Assembly (NCBI GenBank): GCA_032073245.1
Contig: DAMANX010000013.1
Coordinates: 1-64,000, forward strand
Origin: QVMG01 sp032073245
GTDB taxonomy: Bacteria; Bacteroidota; Bacteroidia; Bacteroidales; Tannerellaceae
Direction: 5' to 3'
Length of the DNA stretch: 64,000 bases
This document shows, in pieces, positions 1 to 9,100 of the stretch (position 1 is the stretch's first letter; every line of letters begins with the position of its first letter). The notes under the pieces were generated by a model. It was not told the origin of the DNA. It saw only the letters and a program-made list of their open reading frames with translations, and made no database searches. The translations under genes were made by a program, and so were the position numbers.

Positions 1-95
1 AGAAGACGACTTCCATTTATCTGGGTTCACTGGACCGTACAAGGCTTGACAAAGCAGGGGAGAAAGTGGCAAAAGCCATAAAAACAGCAGGATAA
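1..95 (+). CDS. Tyrosine recombinase, C-terminal end only (partial)
   Basis: An open frame enters from the left edge (first full codon at base 3) and stops with TAA at 93-95. The 30 visible residues include TSIYLGSLD followed by LDKAGEKV. This matches the ending of Bacteroidales phage-integrase-type tyrosine recombinases, where the catalytic tyrosine sits in a short 'xIYLxSL' motif just before a lysine-rich tail. The rest of the protein, with the Arg-His-Arg residues, lies outside the window. It ends 63 bases before an inverted repeat that has the architecture of a tyrosine recombinase site, so it is the obvious candidate enzyme for inverting the neighbouring segment. Only 30 residues are seen, so the family call rests on the motif and the context. 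Confidence 0.62.
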   Translation, partial: KTTSIYLGSLDRTRLDKAGEKVAKAIKTAG

Positions 96-98
96 GTG

Positions 99-128
99 TT
101 GGATACTGTAAAGAATATGTTACCTTTG
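99..128 (+). promoter_or_regulatory. Bacteroidales-type promoter pointing into the invertible segment
   Basis: TTG at 99-101, a 19-base spacer, then TACCTTTG at 121-128, a full match to the Bacteroidetes TTG-N19-TAnnTTTG consensus. It starts four bases after the recombinase stop and reads rightwards through the left inverted repeat. In the present orientation it would run antisense to the AraC gene. If the 158-1396 segment were flipped it would read straight into that gene. Transcription start not measured. Confidence 0.6.
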
Positions 129-157
129 TCCTTTGAAATATAATGTGTGTGAGTGAA

Positions 158-185
158 TCTGTCTATTAAGAAGTGACAGAATGAA
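158..185 (-). repeat. Left inverted repeat, candidate recombinase crossover site
   Basis: Read on the minus strand, this 28-base site matches the right site at 1369-1396 in 26 of 28 positions, including the first 20 without a mismatch (TTCATTCTGTCACTTCTTAA). Its layout is arm (ATTCTGTC), an 11-base core (ACTTCTTAATA), then an opposite arm (GACAGATT). That is the usual plan of a tyrosine recombinase site: two protein-binding arms around an asymmetric core. Confidence 0.75.
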
Positions 186-211
186 GTTAACAATGATGCT
201 ATTTGACGCTA

Positions 212-219
212 CAAAAGTA
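212..219 (-). promoter_or_regulatory. Candidate outward-facing -7 box inside the invertible segment
   Basis: On the minus strand the bases read TACTTTTG, a full TAnnTTTG match. No TTG lies at the ideal spacing; the nearest is about 26 bases upstream, so this may be weak or factor-dependent. Now it points left, out of the segment. After inversion it would map to about 1335-1342 on the plus strand, roughly 120 bases before the surface-protein start. Confidence 0.35.
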
Positions 220-269
220 AGGGGATAAAACACCACTATTCATCTCAAAACCAATCCATGTTTTCATAA

Positions 270-1199
270 TTACCCTACACGGTATGCAATTCGGTGTGTG
301 CCTGCATTTCTTGTGCCTCTTATTTTACCGGGGGTTCCCCCCAGATGCTTCTTGCAATAATCCGTAAATTGTGAATTTGATGAAAAGCCCTGCTCTTCCG
401 CTATTTGTAGGAACGGCTTGTTGGTGGTCTTGATTTCATGAAAAACCTGTTCATTGCATTTCTGCATCATCCACTGGTAGGCGGAGGTGCCAAAGGCACG
501 GCGGAATTTCTTATCAAAATTGGACAGGCTGCATGAGTTGAGGCTGGCAAACTGACTGACGGTCTTTACACGGTGGTAATTCCTTAGCACAAACTCTGTA
601 AACTGTGCATCTGTACTTAAGAGTGGACGGAAGAATGCTCCCAGTTCTTTTTTGGTATAATAGGTACGCAAGAGATAGAGCATTTCTTTTGTTTTTAATT
701 TAAAGAAATGTTTACACCGAAGGCCGTCCGAAAGGGTTCTACTCAGAAGGGACAAGAAAGAATGCAAAGGCGGCTTTATCTCCAGCAGCTGAAGATCAGT
801 CTTTGCATCAGGGTTTTCCAATTCTAAATCTTCCAGATAATTGTTTTCACAAAAATGGATCGCTTCTACAATCCGTATAACCAGAAGGGATACACCTTCT
901 CCTGTCCGAGCCGTAAAACAGCAGCCCGGAGGCAGTAGATATATATTCCCCGCACCTATTTTCCGGTCGATAAAGAAACCATAAGAGATCTGCATGCTTC
1001 CGGTTAATATGAAAATGATCTTTTTTGTGACTGCCTTTCCTTCCCAACACTCACCGGGGTGGTAATGGGGGGAGTCGATAATCCCGGGAGTGTCCCGGTC
1101 GTAGCCATTACAGGAAAAATGCTCCTGAAAGCAAAGTAATTTTTCCATAAAATACTGTAAATTAATATGTTTAAAACGTTGTCTTTCTAATTTAAGCAT
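270..1199 (-). CDS. AraC-family transcriptional regulator (inside invertible segment)
   Basis: 309 residues. The N-terminal ~170 residues resemble an AraC sensing/cupin-like domain (FILTGSMQISYGF, then LLPPGCCF). The last ~110 hold the two helix-turn-helix units typical of the family: VSQFASLNSCSLSNFDKKFR, then the second unit with IAEEQGFSSNSQFTDYCKK and the closing GGTPGKIR. It should act in the cytoplasm as a DNA-binding activator or repressor. The ligand is unknown. The gene lies between inverted repeats and shows no consensus promoter of its own, so its expression may depend on orientation. The likely target is the neighbouring giant secreted protein, by proximity only. The family call is firm; target and ligand are inferred. 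Confidence 0.88.
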   Translation of the reverse strand: MLKLERQRFKHINLQYFMEKLLCFQEHFSCNGYDRDTPGIIDSPHYHPGECWEGKAVTKKIIFILTGSMQISYGFFIDRKIGAGNIYLLPPGCCFTARTGEGVSLLVIRIVEAIHFCENNYLEDLELENPDAKTDLQLLEIKPPLHSFLSLLSRTLSDGLRCKHFFKLKTKEMLYLLRTYYTKKELGAFFRPLLSTDAQFTEFVLRNYHRVKTVSQFASLNSCSLSNFDKKFRRAFGTSAYQWMMQKCNEQVFHEIKTTNKPFLQIAEEQGFSSNSQFTDYCKKHLGGTPGKIRGTRNAGTHRIAYRVG

Positions 1200-1368
1200 T
1201 CATCTTCTACTTATATCCACAATATCCTTGAATCCAAGAAGGATTAATCAGAAAGGGCGTATGAAATTCTTATCAGTGTGTTTGAAAAATCGTTTACTAA
1301 AATGCACAACTCACTGCAATTAAAAAGATAATACGCTATAATCCTTATAGTTACAATCAGCTATATAA

Positions 1369-1396
1369 TTCATTCTGTCACTTCTTAAGCGACAGA
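1369..1396 (+). repeat. Right inverted repeat, candidate recombinase crossover site
   Basis: Partner of 158-185 in inverted orientation. The site extends to a perfect dyad at 1370-1400: 10-base arms TCATTCTGTC and GACAGAATGA around an 11-base core ACTTCTTAAGC. The two cores differ only at their last two bases (GC here, TA on the left). It lies 66 bases before the surface-protein start codon. Confidence 0.75.
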
Positions 1397-1462
1397 ATGA
1401 TATACGTGTTTGGTGAATATAAAAAAAGGTAAAACTGTACCGTTTGAAATATAAATAGTGTA

Positions 1463-4400
1463 ATGCAAAAAGAAAAAAATGATTTAAAATGTAGATGTAT
1501 GAAACAAGGAAACACAGTTGTTAAACAAAGAAAAGAAGTATCAAGAAGCTTTTGCAAATCGCTTTTGATTCTCATTTTTATGGGTTTATGGACGAGCCAA
1601 ACAACGGCTCACGCCCAAGTGGATAAAGTATTTTGGGATCTGGACAAGACAATTCCCTCAGGAATATTTGCAGTGGCAGGGGAAGCTAAGACACTGGATA
1701 TTTATTTTACATTGCCTCAGGAGCAAGAGAATGTAAGTGTGAAAGTGGTGCTTCCTCCTTATTTCAATTATGGGAATAAGGTTGTAACCGGAACTGAGCA
1801 TACGGCCGGTGATATAGGGGCAATTACAACAAGCGGAAAGGGCGCCACAGGCATTACAGTAACAATTCCGTTGGGAACAGTGGAAGCAGAGCAGGTGGTT
1901 CATCTACAACTATCGGCTTCGGCTACAAAAAAAGCGGAAGAGAACGACATCACAAATAATGATGCTCATATCACTGTGCTAGCTGGCGAAGAGACTTTAG
2001 GAGAGACTTCGTGTGAAATGACCGCGGTTATTCCGATGATCAAAATCGTTCCCGATAAGGATACTCAGAATTATGCAAATGAAAGCGATATAAAAACCTA
2101 TAAATTAAATCTTACTTCAACCGGAGTAGAGGCCGGAAAGTTTGAAATACGGCTGAGTGTGCCGAGTAACAAGGTAGCGCTTGACAATCTGGAACTGGCT
2201 GGAAAAACGCTGATAGAGGAAGAGGATTATATGGTAAATGAGGCACGTACACTTTATACTATCAAACAAACGGAGCCGGGGATTTATTTGGATGAGGAGG
2301 TGAAAATTCTTAGTTTCACTGCGCAGTCAACGGTTTGGCAGAGTCAGACGATTACAGTTTCGGCCAGATATCCGAGTTTTAGTTTGATGTATAGTGAGGC
2401 GACACCGATTACACTGCAGATGGTTTTTGGGATTGAAAGCGGAACTCCGATCGTTAAACATTATACAGATGAAAATGATAAGTTACAGACTTATTTTGTA
2501 GCATCACTGGATGAAAATGCCCCCGAGATTGCAAGGCAGGATATTCCTATGGATGTTGCAACTACTGCAACGACAACGTATGTCAAAACAGTTTTTATAA
2601 ATTTAGAAGAAGCAACAGCTACTGCTGCACAGTTGAAATTTTCGGCATCGACATATGGTAGCTTTGCTTTCATTGATATTAATGATATCCACTATCAAAT
2701 AGAAGGAGAAGACCGCCAATCATTACCGGTGTCCTTCATTACATCCAAAACCGCTTTGAAAAAACGGGAGGAATCCAGTTCTGAACGCGTTGGTTATTTA
2801 AATCCCTTGTATGTAGAAGAATTTAATTCCATAAGTGGTTCTCTACCTGATGATGTATACTTACCAGTAGGCAAAAAACTAACATTATGGATTGCCACCA
2901 AAAACGGGGTTATCTATGATAATGGGGATAAAAATGTATATTACGATGGTGCTACAATCACAATTAATGGATTTACAACCAATATAACCTCATGTAAATC
3001 CAAAAACGGAGGAATTGAAGGAACTGTTGAAACACGATCAAGCTCAATTCCCTGGCTGGGAGCTCCTCATTTCCGCGAACTACCGGTTTCACATATCTAT
3101 AGGCCAGAGGAAAAACCTCCGTTTTTTGAGCAAAAGATCCGCATTGGGTCAAGTTCGATGTCTGGAAGTAGCTCTTTTGAAGTCAAAGTTGAACTTCCTT
3201 ATTGGTTAGAAATGGATGACAGTTATCCGTATGAATGGCAACTTACTTCCGGTACAAAATATTTAGATCCATCTAATATTAATATAAATGATGGAATAAT
3301 TACTTTTCCAAACGGGAAGTCTACAGGCGAATCGAATTTAACTTTCCGTTTTAAAGTAAAAGAAGGCACGTATGAAGAGAATCTATCGGATGTAATTCGT
3401 TACCGGATTAACTTGTTCATGGACGGATCCGAAAATAGCCGGATGAACAATATTTCTCAGGTGACTCAACCAGTTAACCTACATGTCGTTTCAGGAAGTG
3501 TGCAACTGGAAAAGTTTGAATTGAGGCGAACTACTTTAGGATATAAAGACTTAGACGATAATGGGATACCTGATGACGGAACTCTTTGCGATATTACGGA
3601 TGATAATATCGAACATACGATTTATTTGCAAGGAGATGAAGGTATGGTTATATGGGAAGGAAGAGTGTTGGAAGATTATGATGGGGGTACTTTATATCTC
3701 CCTGCTATGTTATCAGAAAAATTACCTTTAAAGACAATTACTTTTAGCAAACCTATAATTTATATCAACGAAGGAGAAACGGCCCTGACGGAAGGAATTT
3801 CTTTTATTCCTGACGAGAATACCAATGAATTCCTGATTAGATATACCGGGGACTTATCTCAGGGAACTACATTTAAAGTTGAATTACCTTTCAAAGTGAT
3901 AAGCTTTATAGACACATCCGGATCTATTCAAACCAAATGCCTCATCAGTATTGACGACAATAAAACGCCGACATTTGACAAAGCGGATGGCTGCGAAGGA
4001 AACGATCAGGCATCTTCTTCGTGGGCAACATATCGCTTACAAGCTTATGTTGGTGGATATGGAGCAAATTACAGAACTATCTTTTATGACAATAACACTC
4101 TGGAATCTATTTCTTTGGGATCATTTAATACGTTTCATTCCCAATACCTGACTTCTCCTTATTTTAAGGAGGAAGCCCGTTGCCTTGGGTATCCGGAAAA
4201 ACTGGAGTGGGATTTTCCGGAAGGATATGAACTGATAAACAACCAGATCACAATGACATTCCAATATACCGGTAAATCAACTACCAGGTATACAACAACA
4301 GTTACCGGCAAAAAAGAAGATGGCAAATTAGTATTCTACCTTGAATCCTTATTCGACTTTAAACAGATAGGCACTAACCCGCCGGATGCCGAAAAAGGAA

Positions 4401-7400
4401 AAGTTTTCCCTTTCCCCGATGACCGTTGGGTAATTTCAATGACCGGATCTCTTCGTGCTTTGAAAAATGCACCGGCATCCTGTTTAGCGACTCAAAAGGT
4501 AACCTATAAAAATCTGAATGGCGACATCGTTGGTACTCCCTCACGTGGAAATACCTTCAACTACGTCGGCGGCACAGTCGATCTAAACCTCAGTGAAACA
4601 ACCAAGAAAGTCCCCGCTCTGGACGTAACAACCCAAGTAACTGTCGGCAATCCAAACGAAGGACTTGACCTGGCGGGAGTATGGCTCTACGTAGACGGCC
4701 CCGTGAAAGACATAGCCTATCTCAACGGAGAAAACCGCACCGAAGCAATAGGTAACGGAAAATGGCTCGTACTTGGGGAAATCAAATACCAGGAAAGCCC
4801 AGTATATAACATCACCTTCACCCGCGATACCGATATTGAACCCGCTTCGGGCGATTACAACGTCACATTCTATACCGTAACAGGATTTTCAAATCAAACA
4901 TGGGAACCTGAAACATCTAAAACCATTCAGGAAATAGAATTAGACTATCTGGGGCGTTCACAAACAATGAAGATACAACCCCAGCCGTCACAACTTTTTG
5001 GCTCGATTGATACCGATATTACCGTATTAACACATAATTCACCCTACACCGTAACTGCCGTACTCAGCACAGAAAAGAGTAAAGGATCGGTAAAAGCGGC
5101 AGCAATGCATATTACCATTCCACCGGGACAGGAATTCACAAACGGATGGGTGGAATATAACGGAAAAACAGATTTTCCATTAAGCGATGAACTCAAAGCG
5201 GCCCTCTCAGCCGGTAATACAGCCTCATTCATTGCTTCAGATTATATCACTGACGATATCCTTTTGGGTAATGAAGGATTAACATCCGCCAATGAGGGAA
5301 AACAAAAAATAACCCTCAAGATGACTTTCACTCCAAACTGTGACACGGATCCGGGTAACACCCGTTTCTCGGCTGTCCTGTTTGGGGAAAAACCTGAAGA
5401 AGGAGAAGTAACGGGAAGCGGTAATTCGGTGTATGCCCGTCAGGTATTGGCTAAGACCACAGCTGATTTTAGCTTTAATGTGTCTTTTACGGAGGTATCT
5501 AAGCTATCCTATTTGAGTGGAACTAAAAGCAATGTAGCCTTTTCCCTAAGTAAGGTAGGCTCCAATCTTGTGAAACAAGGCACTTATCTGGAACTCACCC
5601 TGCCTGCTTATCTGGATGTCGATCCCGAGGGAACAATCACAATGGATGGTGCCGCACTGGGTATCAACAGTGAAACGGTCACCCTCAGTGAAGGAGATAA
5701 CAAGCCGGATGAAAGCACCCATACCCGTACCATCCGGATCGAGCTGCCGGCTTCAAAATATGCCGGTGCCGGATCAAACGGACAAGGAATGCTATTAACT
5801 TATACCATTCCGGTCGTTTATACTGCTCCAACAGATAAAGCCGATCTCAAGGCCAATCCGGTTAAAGAAATCTCAACCTGTGTGTGGACAATGGCCCGTT
5901 TCGGCGATTGTGTGGGGAATGAGATACCGGTACCTATTGGTATCGCATCGGAAAATACAGCTTTCCTTCTGACTGCTGATATGCCTCTGAAGGTATTCGC
6001 CGGGGAAGAAGCGAGTTTTGAAGTCCTCAGTAATGGATTCAATGGAACGGTTAACGGGGAGTCGTTGACAGACGGAGTATATACTTTCACACCGTCAACC
6101 CTAACTTATAATGAAGCTGACGGGGTATTGATGCCGGGAACGATTGTGGTTAAATTTGATGATATTGAATATGGTACCATTAGCGGAGATTTATTCCGGA
6201 TATTCCCATCGTTGGTTTATGACCTTCAGGAATTAGTTGTGAAGTGTGGGTCGGTTAAAGACATTACCCTTAATTCATATATATCCAATCAGGAGTCTAC
6301 TCTTACCTCTGTTATATTTTATAGTGATGAGGATTGTACCCAGAAAGTGGACGGAACAGAAGTAAGAACTATAGATACAAACGCATCTTATTATGCACGT
6401 GCATATAATAATGGAGTGACAGCAGATATGGTAGTAGAAAAGAAAGAGATCCGTTTTACTATCAATCCGCTGACAGTTATCGAGAAGAATCTGGATAACA
6501 GTAAAGTCATTTATATTGACCATGGTAAAACTACCACACTTTCTATCACTGCTTTGAATGCTTCAGGGTATGCATGGTATAAAGACGGGTTAATGCAGGA
6601 TGGTAAAACGGAAAACAAACTGACAGTAGGCGAAGCAGGGAAGTATTATGCGCTGGCTCTTTCGGCATCCTGTGATAATGCGAAGAGCAAGGAGGTTACT
6701 GTTGAAGTGTATCCTAACCTGGCAATTGATGTGGAAGCAGCGGTGATTCTTTGTGATGAAGCATTGGTTGGTATTAACCTACCTGACTTGGTTACTGCTG
6801 CCGACGGGGTGATTCTGGAATATTACGAAAAAGGGGGTGCCCAGCTTACGGAGACGGAAGTAAAACCAATGGTTACGACTGTTTACGAAGTACGCCCGAA
6901 AAATGCAGGCGGTACATACGGAACGACTAAAGAGATTACCGTAACAGTAGAAAAAACGACCCGTATTACGACAGACCTGGCTGATCAGACATTCTATACC
7001 AACGGACGGATGACTCTCACGGTTGTAGCCAAAGGTGAAAACTTAACCTACCAGTGGTTTAAATATGTGGATGGTATAAGCGACACACCACTGACAGCTG
7101 CCTTACCGGATAATAATCAGTATATCAAAGATAATATTACATCGGCTGATGCAGGTAGATATTATGTGGTAGTGACCGGAACAAGTGATTGTAATCGTAC
7201 GGCTACAAGTAAGATTATGACGGCAAATGTGACCACACCAAGTAATCCGCAGGATGAGTTGTATCGTATCACGTATGAAGCCAACTGGGCTAGTAAAGTA
7301 TCGGTTACCTATAATGGTAGTTGGACGATCAACTCAGGGGAATATGTGAATAGGGGAACACGTCTCGAAATATCCGCATCACCGGGAATGCCGGGGTTGA

Positions 7401-7753
7401 TATTGGAATCACTCACGGTAAACGGAACAGAGATCGGGAATGGGGATATGATCACTGTTGACTCGGATACGCATATAGTAGCAAGGTTTGAGCTGGATGG
7501 TAGCGACCCGAATCCGGATCCGGATCCGACAGGAAATACTGAAATAGGTAATTCTGTTGATATCCGCACTGAAAGAGGGTATCTGTATATTCGCAGTGAA
7601 AAGGCAGGACAGGTTCGAGTGATCAATTTCGCTGGACGTACTTATGCTGATTGTGTGATGGTTGAAGGGGAAACAGCTATACCATTACCTAGTGGGTTCT
7701 ATATCGTTTTGCTTAGTGATGGAACAACTAAGAAAGTTGTGGTTAAAGATTAA
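1463..7753 (+). CDS. Giant secreted modular surface protein with Por-type C-terminal domain
   Basis: 2,096 residues from the first ATG. ATG at 1499 (residue 13) gives a cleaner signal peptide (basic start, hydrophobic LLILIFMGLW, THAHA-type cleavage) and may be the true start. The body is a string of beta-sandwich-like modules with a recurring 'V-x-LP-x-Y' motif (LPPYFNYGN near residue 96, LPYWLEMDD near 577, LPAYLDVDPEG near 1378). Ig-like repeats follow (YAWYKDG near 1702, YQWFKYVDG near 1865). A proline-aspartate linker (near 2015) leads to a ~70-residue C-terminal domain ending GFYIVLLSDGTTKKVVVKD, like type IX secretion sorting domains. No enzyme motif was seen. An adhesin or surface-layer role is inferred. 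Expression is probably controlled by the upstream inversion. Confidence 0.72.
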   Translation: MQKEKNDLKCRCMKQGNTVVKQRKEVSRSFCKSLLILIFMGLWTSQTTAHAQVDKVFWDLDKTIPSGIFAVAGEAKTLDIYFTLPQEQENVSVKVVLPPYFNYGNKVVTGTEHTAGDIGAITTSGKGATGITVTIPLGTVEAEQVVHLQLSASATKKAEENDITNNDAHITVLAGEETLGETSCEMTAVIPMIKIVPDKDTQNYANESDIKTYKLNLTSTGVEAGKFEIRLSVPSNKVALDNLELAGKTLIEEEDYMVNEARTLYTIKQTEPGIYLDEEVKILSFTAQSTVWQSQTITVSARYPSFSLMYSEATPITLQMVFGIESGTPIVKHYTDENDKLQTYFVASLDENAPEIARQDIPMDVATTATTTYVKTVFINLEEATATAAQLKFSASTYGSFAFIDINDIHYQIEGEDRQSLPVSFITSKTALKKREESSSERVGYLNPLYVEEFNSISGSLPDDVYLPVGKKLTLWIATKNGVIYDNGDKNVYYDGATITINGFTTNITSCKSKNGGIEGTVETRSSSIPWLGAPHFRELPVSHIYRPEEKPPFFEQKIRIGSSSMSGSSSFEVKVELPYWLEMDDSYPYEWQLTSGTKYLDPSNININDGIITFPNGKSTGESNLTFRFKVKEGTYEENLSDVIRYRINLFMDGSENSRMNNISQVTQPVNLHVVSGSVQLEKFELRRTTLGYKDLDDNGIPDDGTLCDITDDNIEHTIYLQGDEGMVIWEGRVLEDYDGGTLYLPAMLSEKLPLKTITFSKPIIYINEGETALTEGISFIPDENTNEFLIRYTGDLSQGTTFKVELPFKVISFIDTSGSIQTKCLISIDDNKTPTFDKADGCEGNDQASSSWATYRLQAYVGGYGANYRTIFYDNNTLESISLGSFNTFHSQYLTSPYFKEEARCLGYPEKLEWDFPEGYELINNQITMTFQYTGKSTTRYTTTVTGKKEDGKLVFYLESLFDFKQIGTNPPDAEKGKVFPFPDDRWVISMTGSLRALKNAPASCLATQKVTYKNLNGDIVGTPSRGNTFNYVGGTVDLNLSETTKKVPALDVTTQVTVGNPNEGLDLAGVWLYVDGPVKDIAYLNGENRTEAIGNGKWLVLGEIKYQESPVYNITFTRDTDIEPASGDYNVTFYTVTGFSNQTWEPETSKTIQEIELDYLGRSQTMKIQPQPSQLFGSIDTDITVLTHNSPYTVTAVLSTEKSKGSVKAAAMHITIPPGQEFTNGWVEYNGKTDFPLSDELKAALSAGNTASFIASDYITDDILLGNEGLTSANEGKQKITLKMTFTPNCDTDPGNTRFSAVLFGEKPEEGEVTGSGNSVYARQVLAKTTADFSFNVSFTEVSKLSYLSGTKSNVAFSLSKVGSNLVKQGTYLELTLPAYLDVDPEGTITMDGAALGINSETVTLSEGDNKPDESTHTRTIRIELPASKYAGAGSNGQGMLLTYTIPVVYTAPTDKADLKANPVKEISTCVWTMARFGDCVGNEIPVPIGIASENTAFLLTADMPLKVFAGEEASFEVLSNGFNGTVNGESLTDGVYTFTPSTLTYNEADGVLMPGTIVVKFDDIEYGTISGDLFRIFPSLVYDLQELVVKCGSVKDITLNSYISNQESTLTSVIFYSDEDCTQKVDGTEVRTIDTNASYYARAYNNGVTADMVVEKKEIRFTINPLTVIEKNLDNSKVIYIDHGKTTTLSITALNASGYAWYKDGLMQDGKTENKLTVGEAGKYYALALSASCDNAKSKEVTVEVYPNLAIDVEAAVILCDEALVGINLPDLVTAADGVILEYYEKGGAQLTETEVKPMVTTVYEVRPKNAGGTYGTTKEITVTVEKTTRITTDLADQTFYTNGRMTLTVVAKGENLTYQWFKYVDGISDTPLTAALPDNNQYIKDNITSADAGRYYVVVTGTSDCNRTATSKIMTANVTTPSNPQDELYRITYEANWASKVSVTYNGSWTINSGEYVNRGTRLEISASPGMPGLILESLTVNGTEIGNGDMITVDSDTHIVARFELDGSDPNPDPDPTGNTEIGNSVDIRTERGYLYIRSEKAGQVRVINFAGRTYADCVMVEGETAIPLPSGFYIVLLSDGTTKKVVVKD

Positions 7754-7773
7754 AATTATCACTTCTCGATAAC

Positions 7774-7816
7774 AAAAGGGGTTATTCAAGTATTATTTTG
7801 AATAACCCCTTTTTTA
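7774..7816 (+). terminator. Rho-independent terminator after the surface protein gene
   Basis: A perfect 16-base stem (7774-7789 with 7798-7813, core GGGGTTATTC) has an 8-base loop and is followed by further T residues, 20 bases after the stop codon. Confidence 0.9.
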
Positions 7817-7872
7817 ATAAACCAATATCTCTTCCTATAAAGTGATTCTTTTTCAGAACTCTTTTTTGAACA

Positions 7873-8154
7873 TCATTCCTTTTTATTCATCGCTTCAAGT
7901 AAATACTTTCCTGGTTTAAATTTTGTTGTTACCCTGGGCTGAATCATTACAGGAGTTCCTGTTTTAGGATTTCGTGCTAAACGACTTGTCTGAGGCCTGG
8001 GAACAAATGTCCCGAAACCCATCAAAATGACCTCTTCCCGATTACACATACATTCTGTTACAATTTCCATACAAGCATCTAATGCTTTTCTTGAATCATT
8101 TTTTGAGAGCATTGTCTTATCAGCCAATGCTTCTATAAACTGCGCTTTGTTCAT
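7873..8154 (-). CDS. HU-family DNA-binding protein
   Basis: 93 residues, full length for HU/IHF (about 90). It begins MNKAQFIEALADKT, has the central GFGTFVPRPQTSR region and the DNA-binding arm with RNPKTGTPVMIQPR, and ends with a helix (GKYLLEAM). It should dimerise and bend DNA as part of the nucleoid. It is transcribed alone, divergent from recX. It contains an unusual cysteine pair (ECMCNREE) in the middle helix. The family is certain; HU versus IHF subtype is not resolved. Confidence 0.93.
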   Translation of the reverse strand: MNKAQFIEALADKTMLSKNDSRKALDACMEIVTECMCNREEVILMGFGTFVPRPQTSRLARNPKTGTPVMIQPRVTTKFKPGKYLLEAMNKKE

Positions 8155-8605
8155 TTAGTTAAAGCTTTTTTAAAATTGATGTTTGTTATTAGTAGTAATC
8201 CCCCCGATCCCTACTGTTTTTATTCTCTCAAGTTGTTTGTCTAATAATTTTTGAAAATTCATGAGCTTATTTTTATCTACTGTATTTATTATGGCTTGTC
8301 TGGCATTTGTGAAAACTTAATTGCTGATGCGAATTTACATCTATTTGGAAGAAAAAATAAAATGCTTTTAATGTTTATAGTATTTAAAAGAGATGAAAAC
8401 AGCTTCCTTTTAAGCTGCCTGAAAAAAAATATATGGCATAAGTAATGAAATTCAATGCCTATAAAGTCAAGAAAAAAGAAGCCTTGATTAATATATGTTA
8501 ACTTGGGCAAATATTTTGTTGAAGTTATTTAACAATCGGTAATAGACTACTCTTTTCTGTTCTGATTCCGTTGAATTTCTTAAATTTGCATACAAAGATC
8601 AGAAG
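8155..8605. promoter_or_regulatory. Divergent intergenic region between HU and recX
   Basis: 451 bases, AT-rich, with no convincing coding frame. A full -7 box TAAATTTG lies at 8581-8588, 17 bases before the recX ATG, without a good TTG at the ideal spacing. No TAnnTTTG box was found for the HU gene on the opposite strand. Confidence 0.45.
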
Positions 8606-9100
8606 ATGGAAGAAATGACTGAAAAAGAAATGCTACACCGTGCTGCAGCTTATTGCTCGTCTGCCGAACGTTGTATTCAGGAGGTTGAAAAGAAAATTGC
8701 TGATGCAGGACTTTCTCCGGAGGCCTCCGAGCGGATCATTAGTCATCTTGTAAAAGAAAAATTTATTGATGAATCCCGTTTTAGCCAGAGCTTTGTGAAT
8801 GATAAACTACGTTTCAACAAATGGGGACGAGTAAAAATCGGCTACGAATTGCGAAAGAAAAATATTCCATCAAGCTGCTATTCGGATGCGTTGGAAAGTA
8901 TTAATGAAGAAGAATATCATTCAATTCTTCTTTCTTTGTTAAAAGCGAAAAAGAAAAGTACACGGGGAAAAGATGAACGGGATATTTTTTATAAACTTCT
9001 GCGTTTTGCTGCTGGTAGAGGATTTGAAAGTAATGAGGCCATTCGATGCCTCCGTGAATTAGGAAACACCGACGAAGATTATGCTGAAAATATGGAATGA
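8606..9100 (+). CDS. recX: RecX-family recombination regulator
   Basis: 164 residues, the usual RecX length. It is all alpha-helical with the family pattern of three-helix repeats: an N-terminal AAAYCSSAERCIQEVEKKI, then EKFIDESRFSQSFVNDKLRF with the conserved D-E-x-R-F, then the GxxKIGYELRKKNI helix. RecX binds RecA filaments and modulates strand exchange; recA is not in this window. It overlaps the following comF-like gene by 20 bases, so the two are probably co-transcribed and translationally coupled. Its promoter box is at 8581-8588. Confidence 0.88.
   Translation: MEEMTEKEMLHRAAAYCSSAERCIQEVEKKIADAGLSPEASERIISHLVKEKFIDESRFSQSFVNDKLRFNKWGRVKIGYELRKKNIPSSCYSDALESINEEEYHSILLSLLKAKKKSTRGKDERDIFYKLLRFAAGRGFESNEAIRCLRELGNTDEDYAENME

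Larger units (their letters stand above)
158..1396. mobile_element. Putative invertible DNA segment carrying an AraC regulator
   Basis: The segment is bounded by 28-base inverted repeats with 26/28 identity, sits directly beside a tyrosine recombinase gene end, and contains one AraC-family gene. No TAnnTTTG box was found upstream of the AraC gene (1200-1368, minus strand) or in front of the surface-protein gene (1200-1462, plus strand). A promoter outside the segment (99-128) points in, and a candidate -7 box inside it (212-219) points out to the left. Inversion would place the first in front of the AraC gene and the second in front of the 2,096-residue protein. The repeats and motifs are seen directly; the switching itself is inferred. 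Confidence 0.65.

Noticed and set aside
2491..2673. Minus-strand frame inside the giant surface protein gene
   Set aside because: One of many antisense frames inside long genes; no start context, no known motif, and full overlap with a well-supported gene.
8251..8510. Two short frames in the HU-recX gap
   Set aside because: AT-driven hydrophobic sequence on both strands with no typical start region; more likely non-coding.
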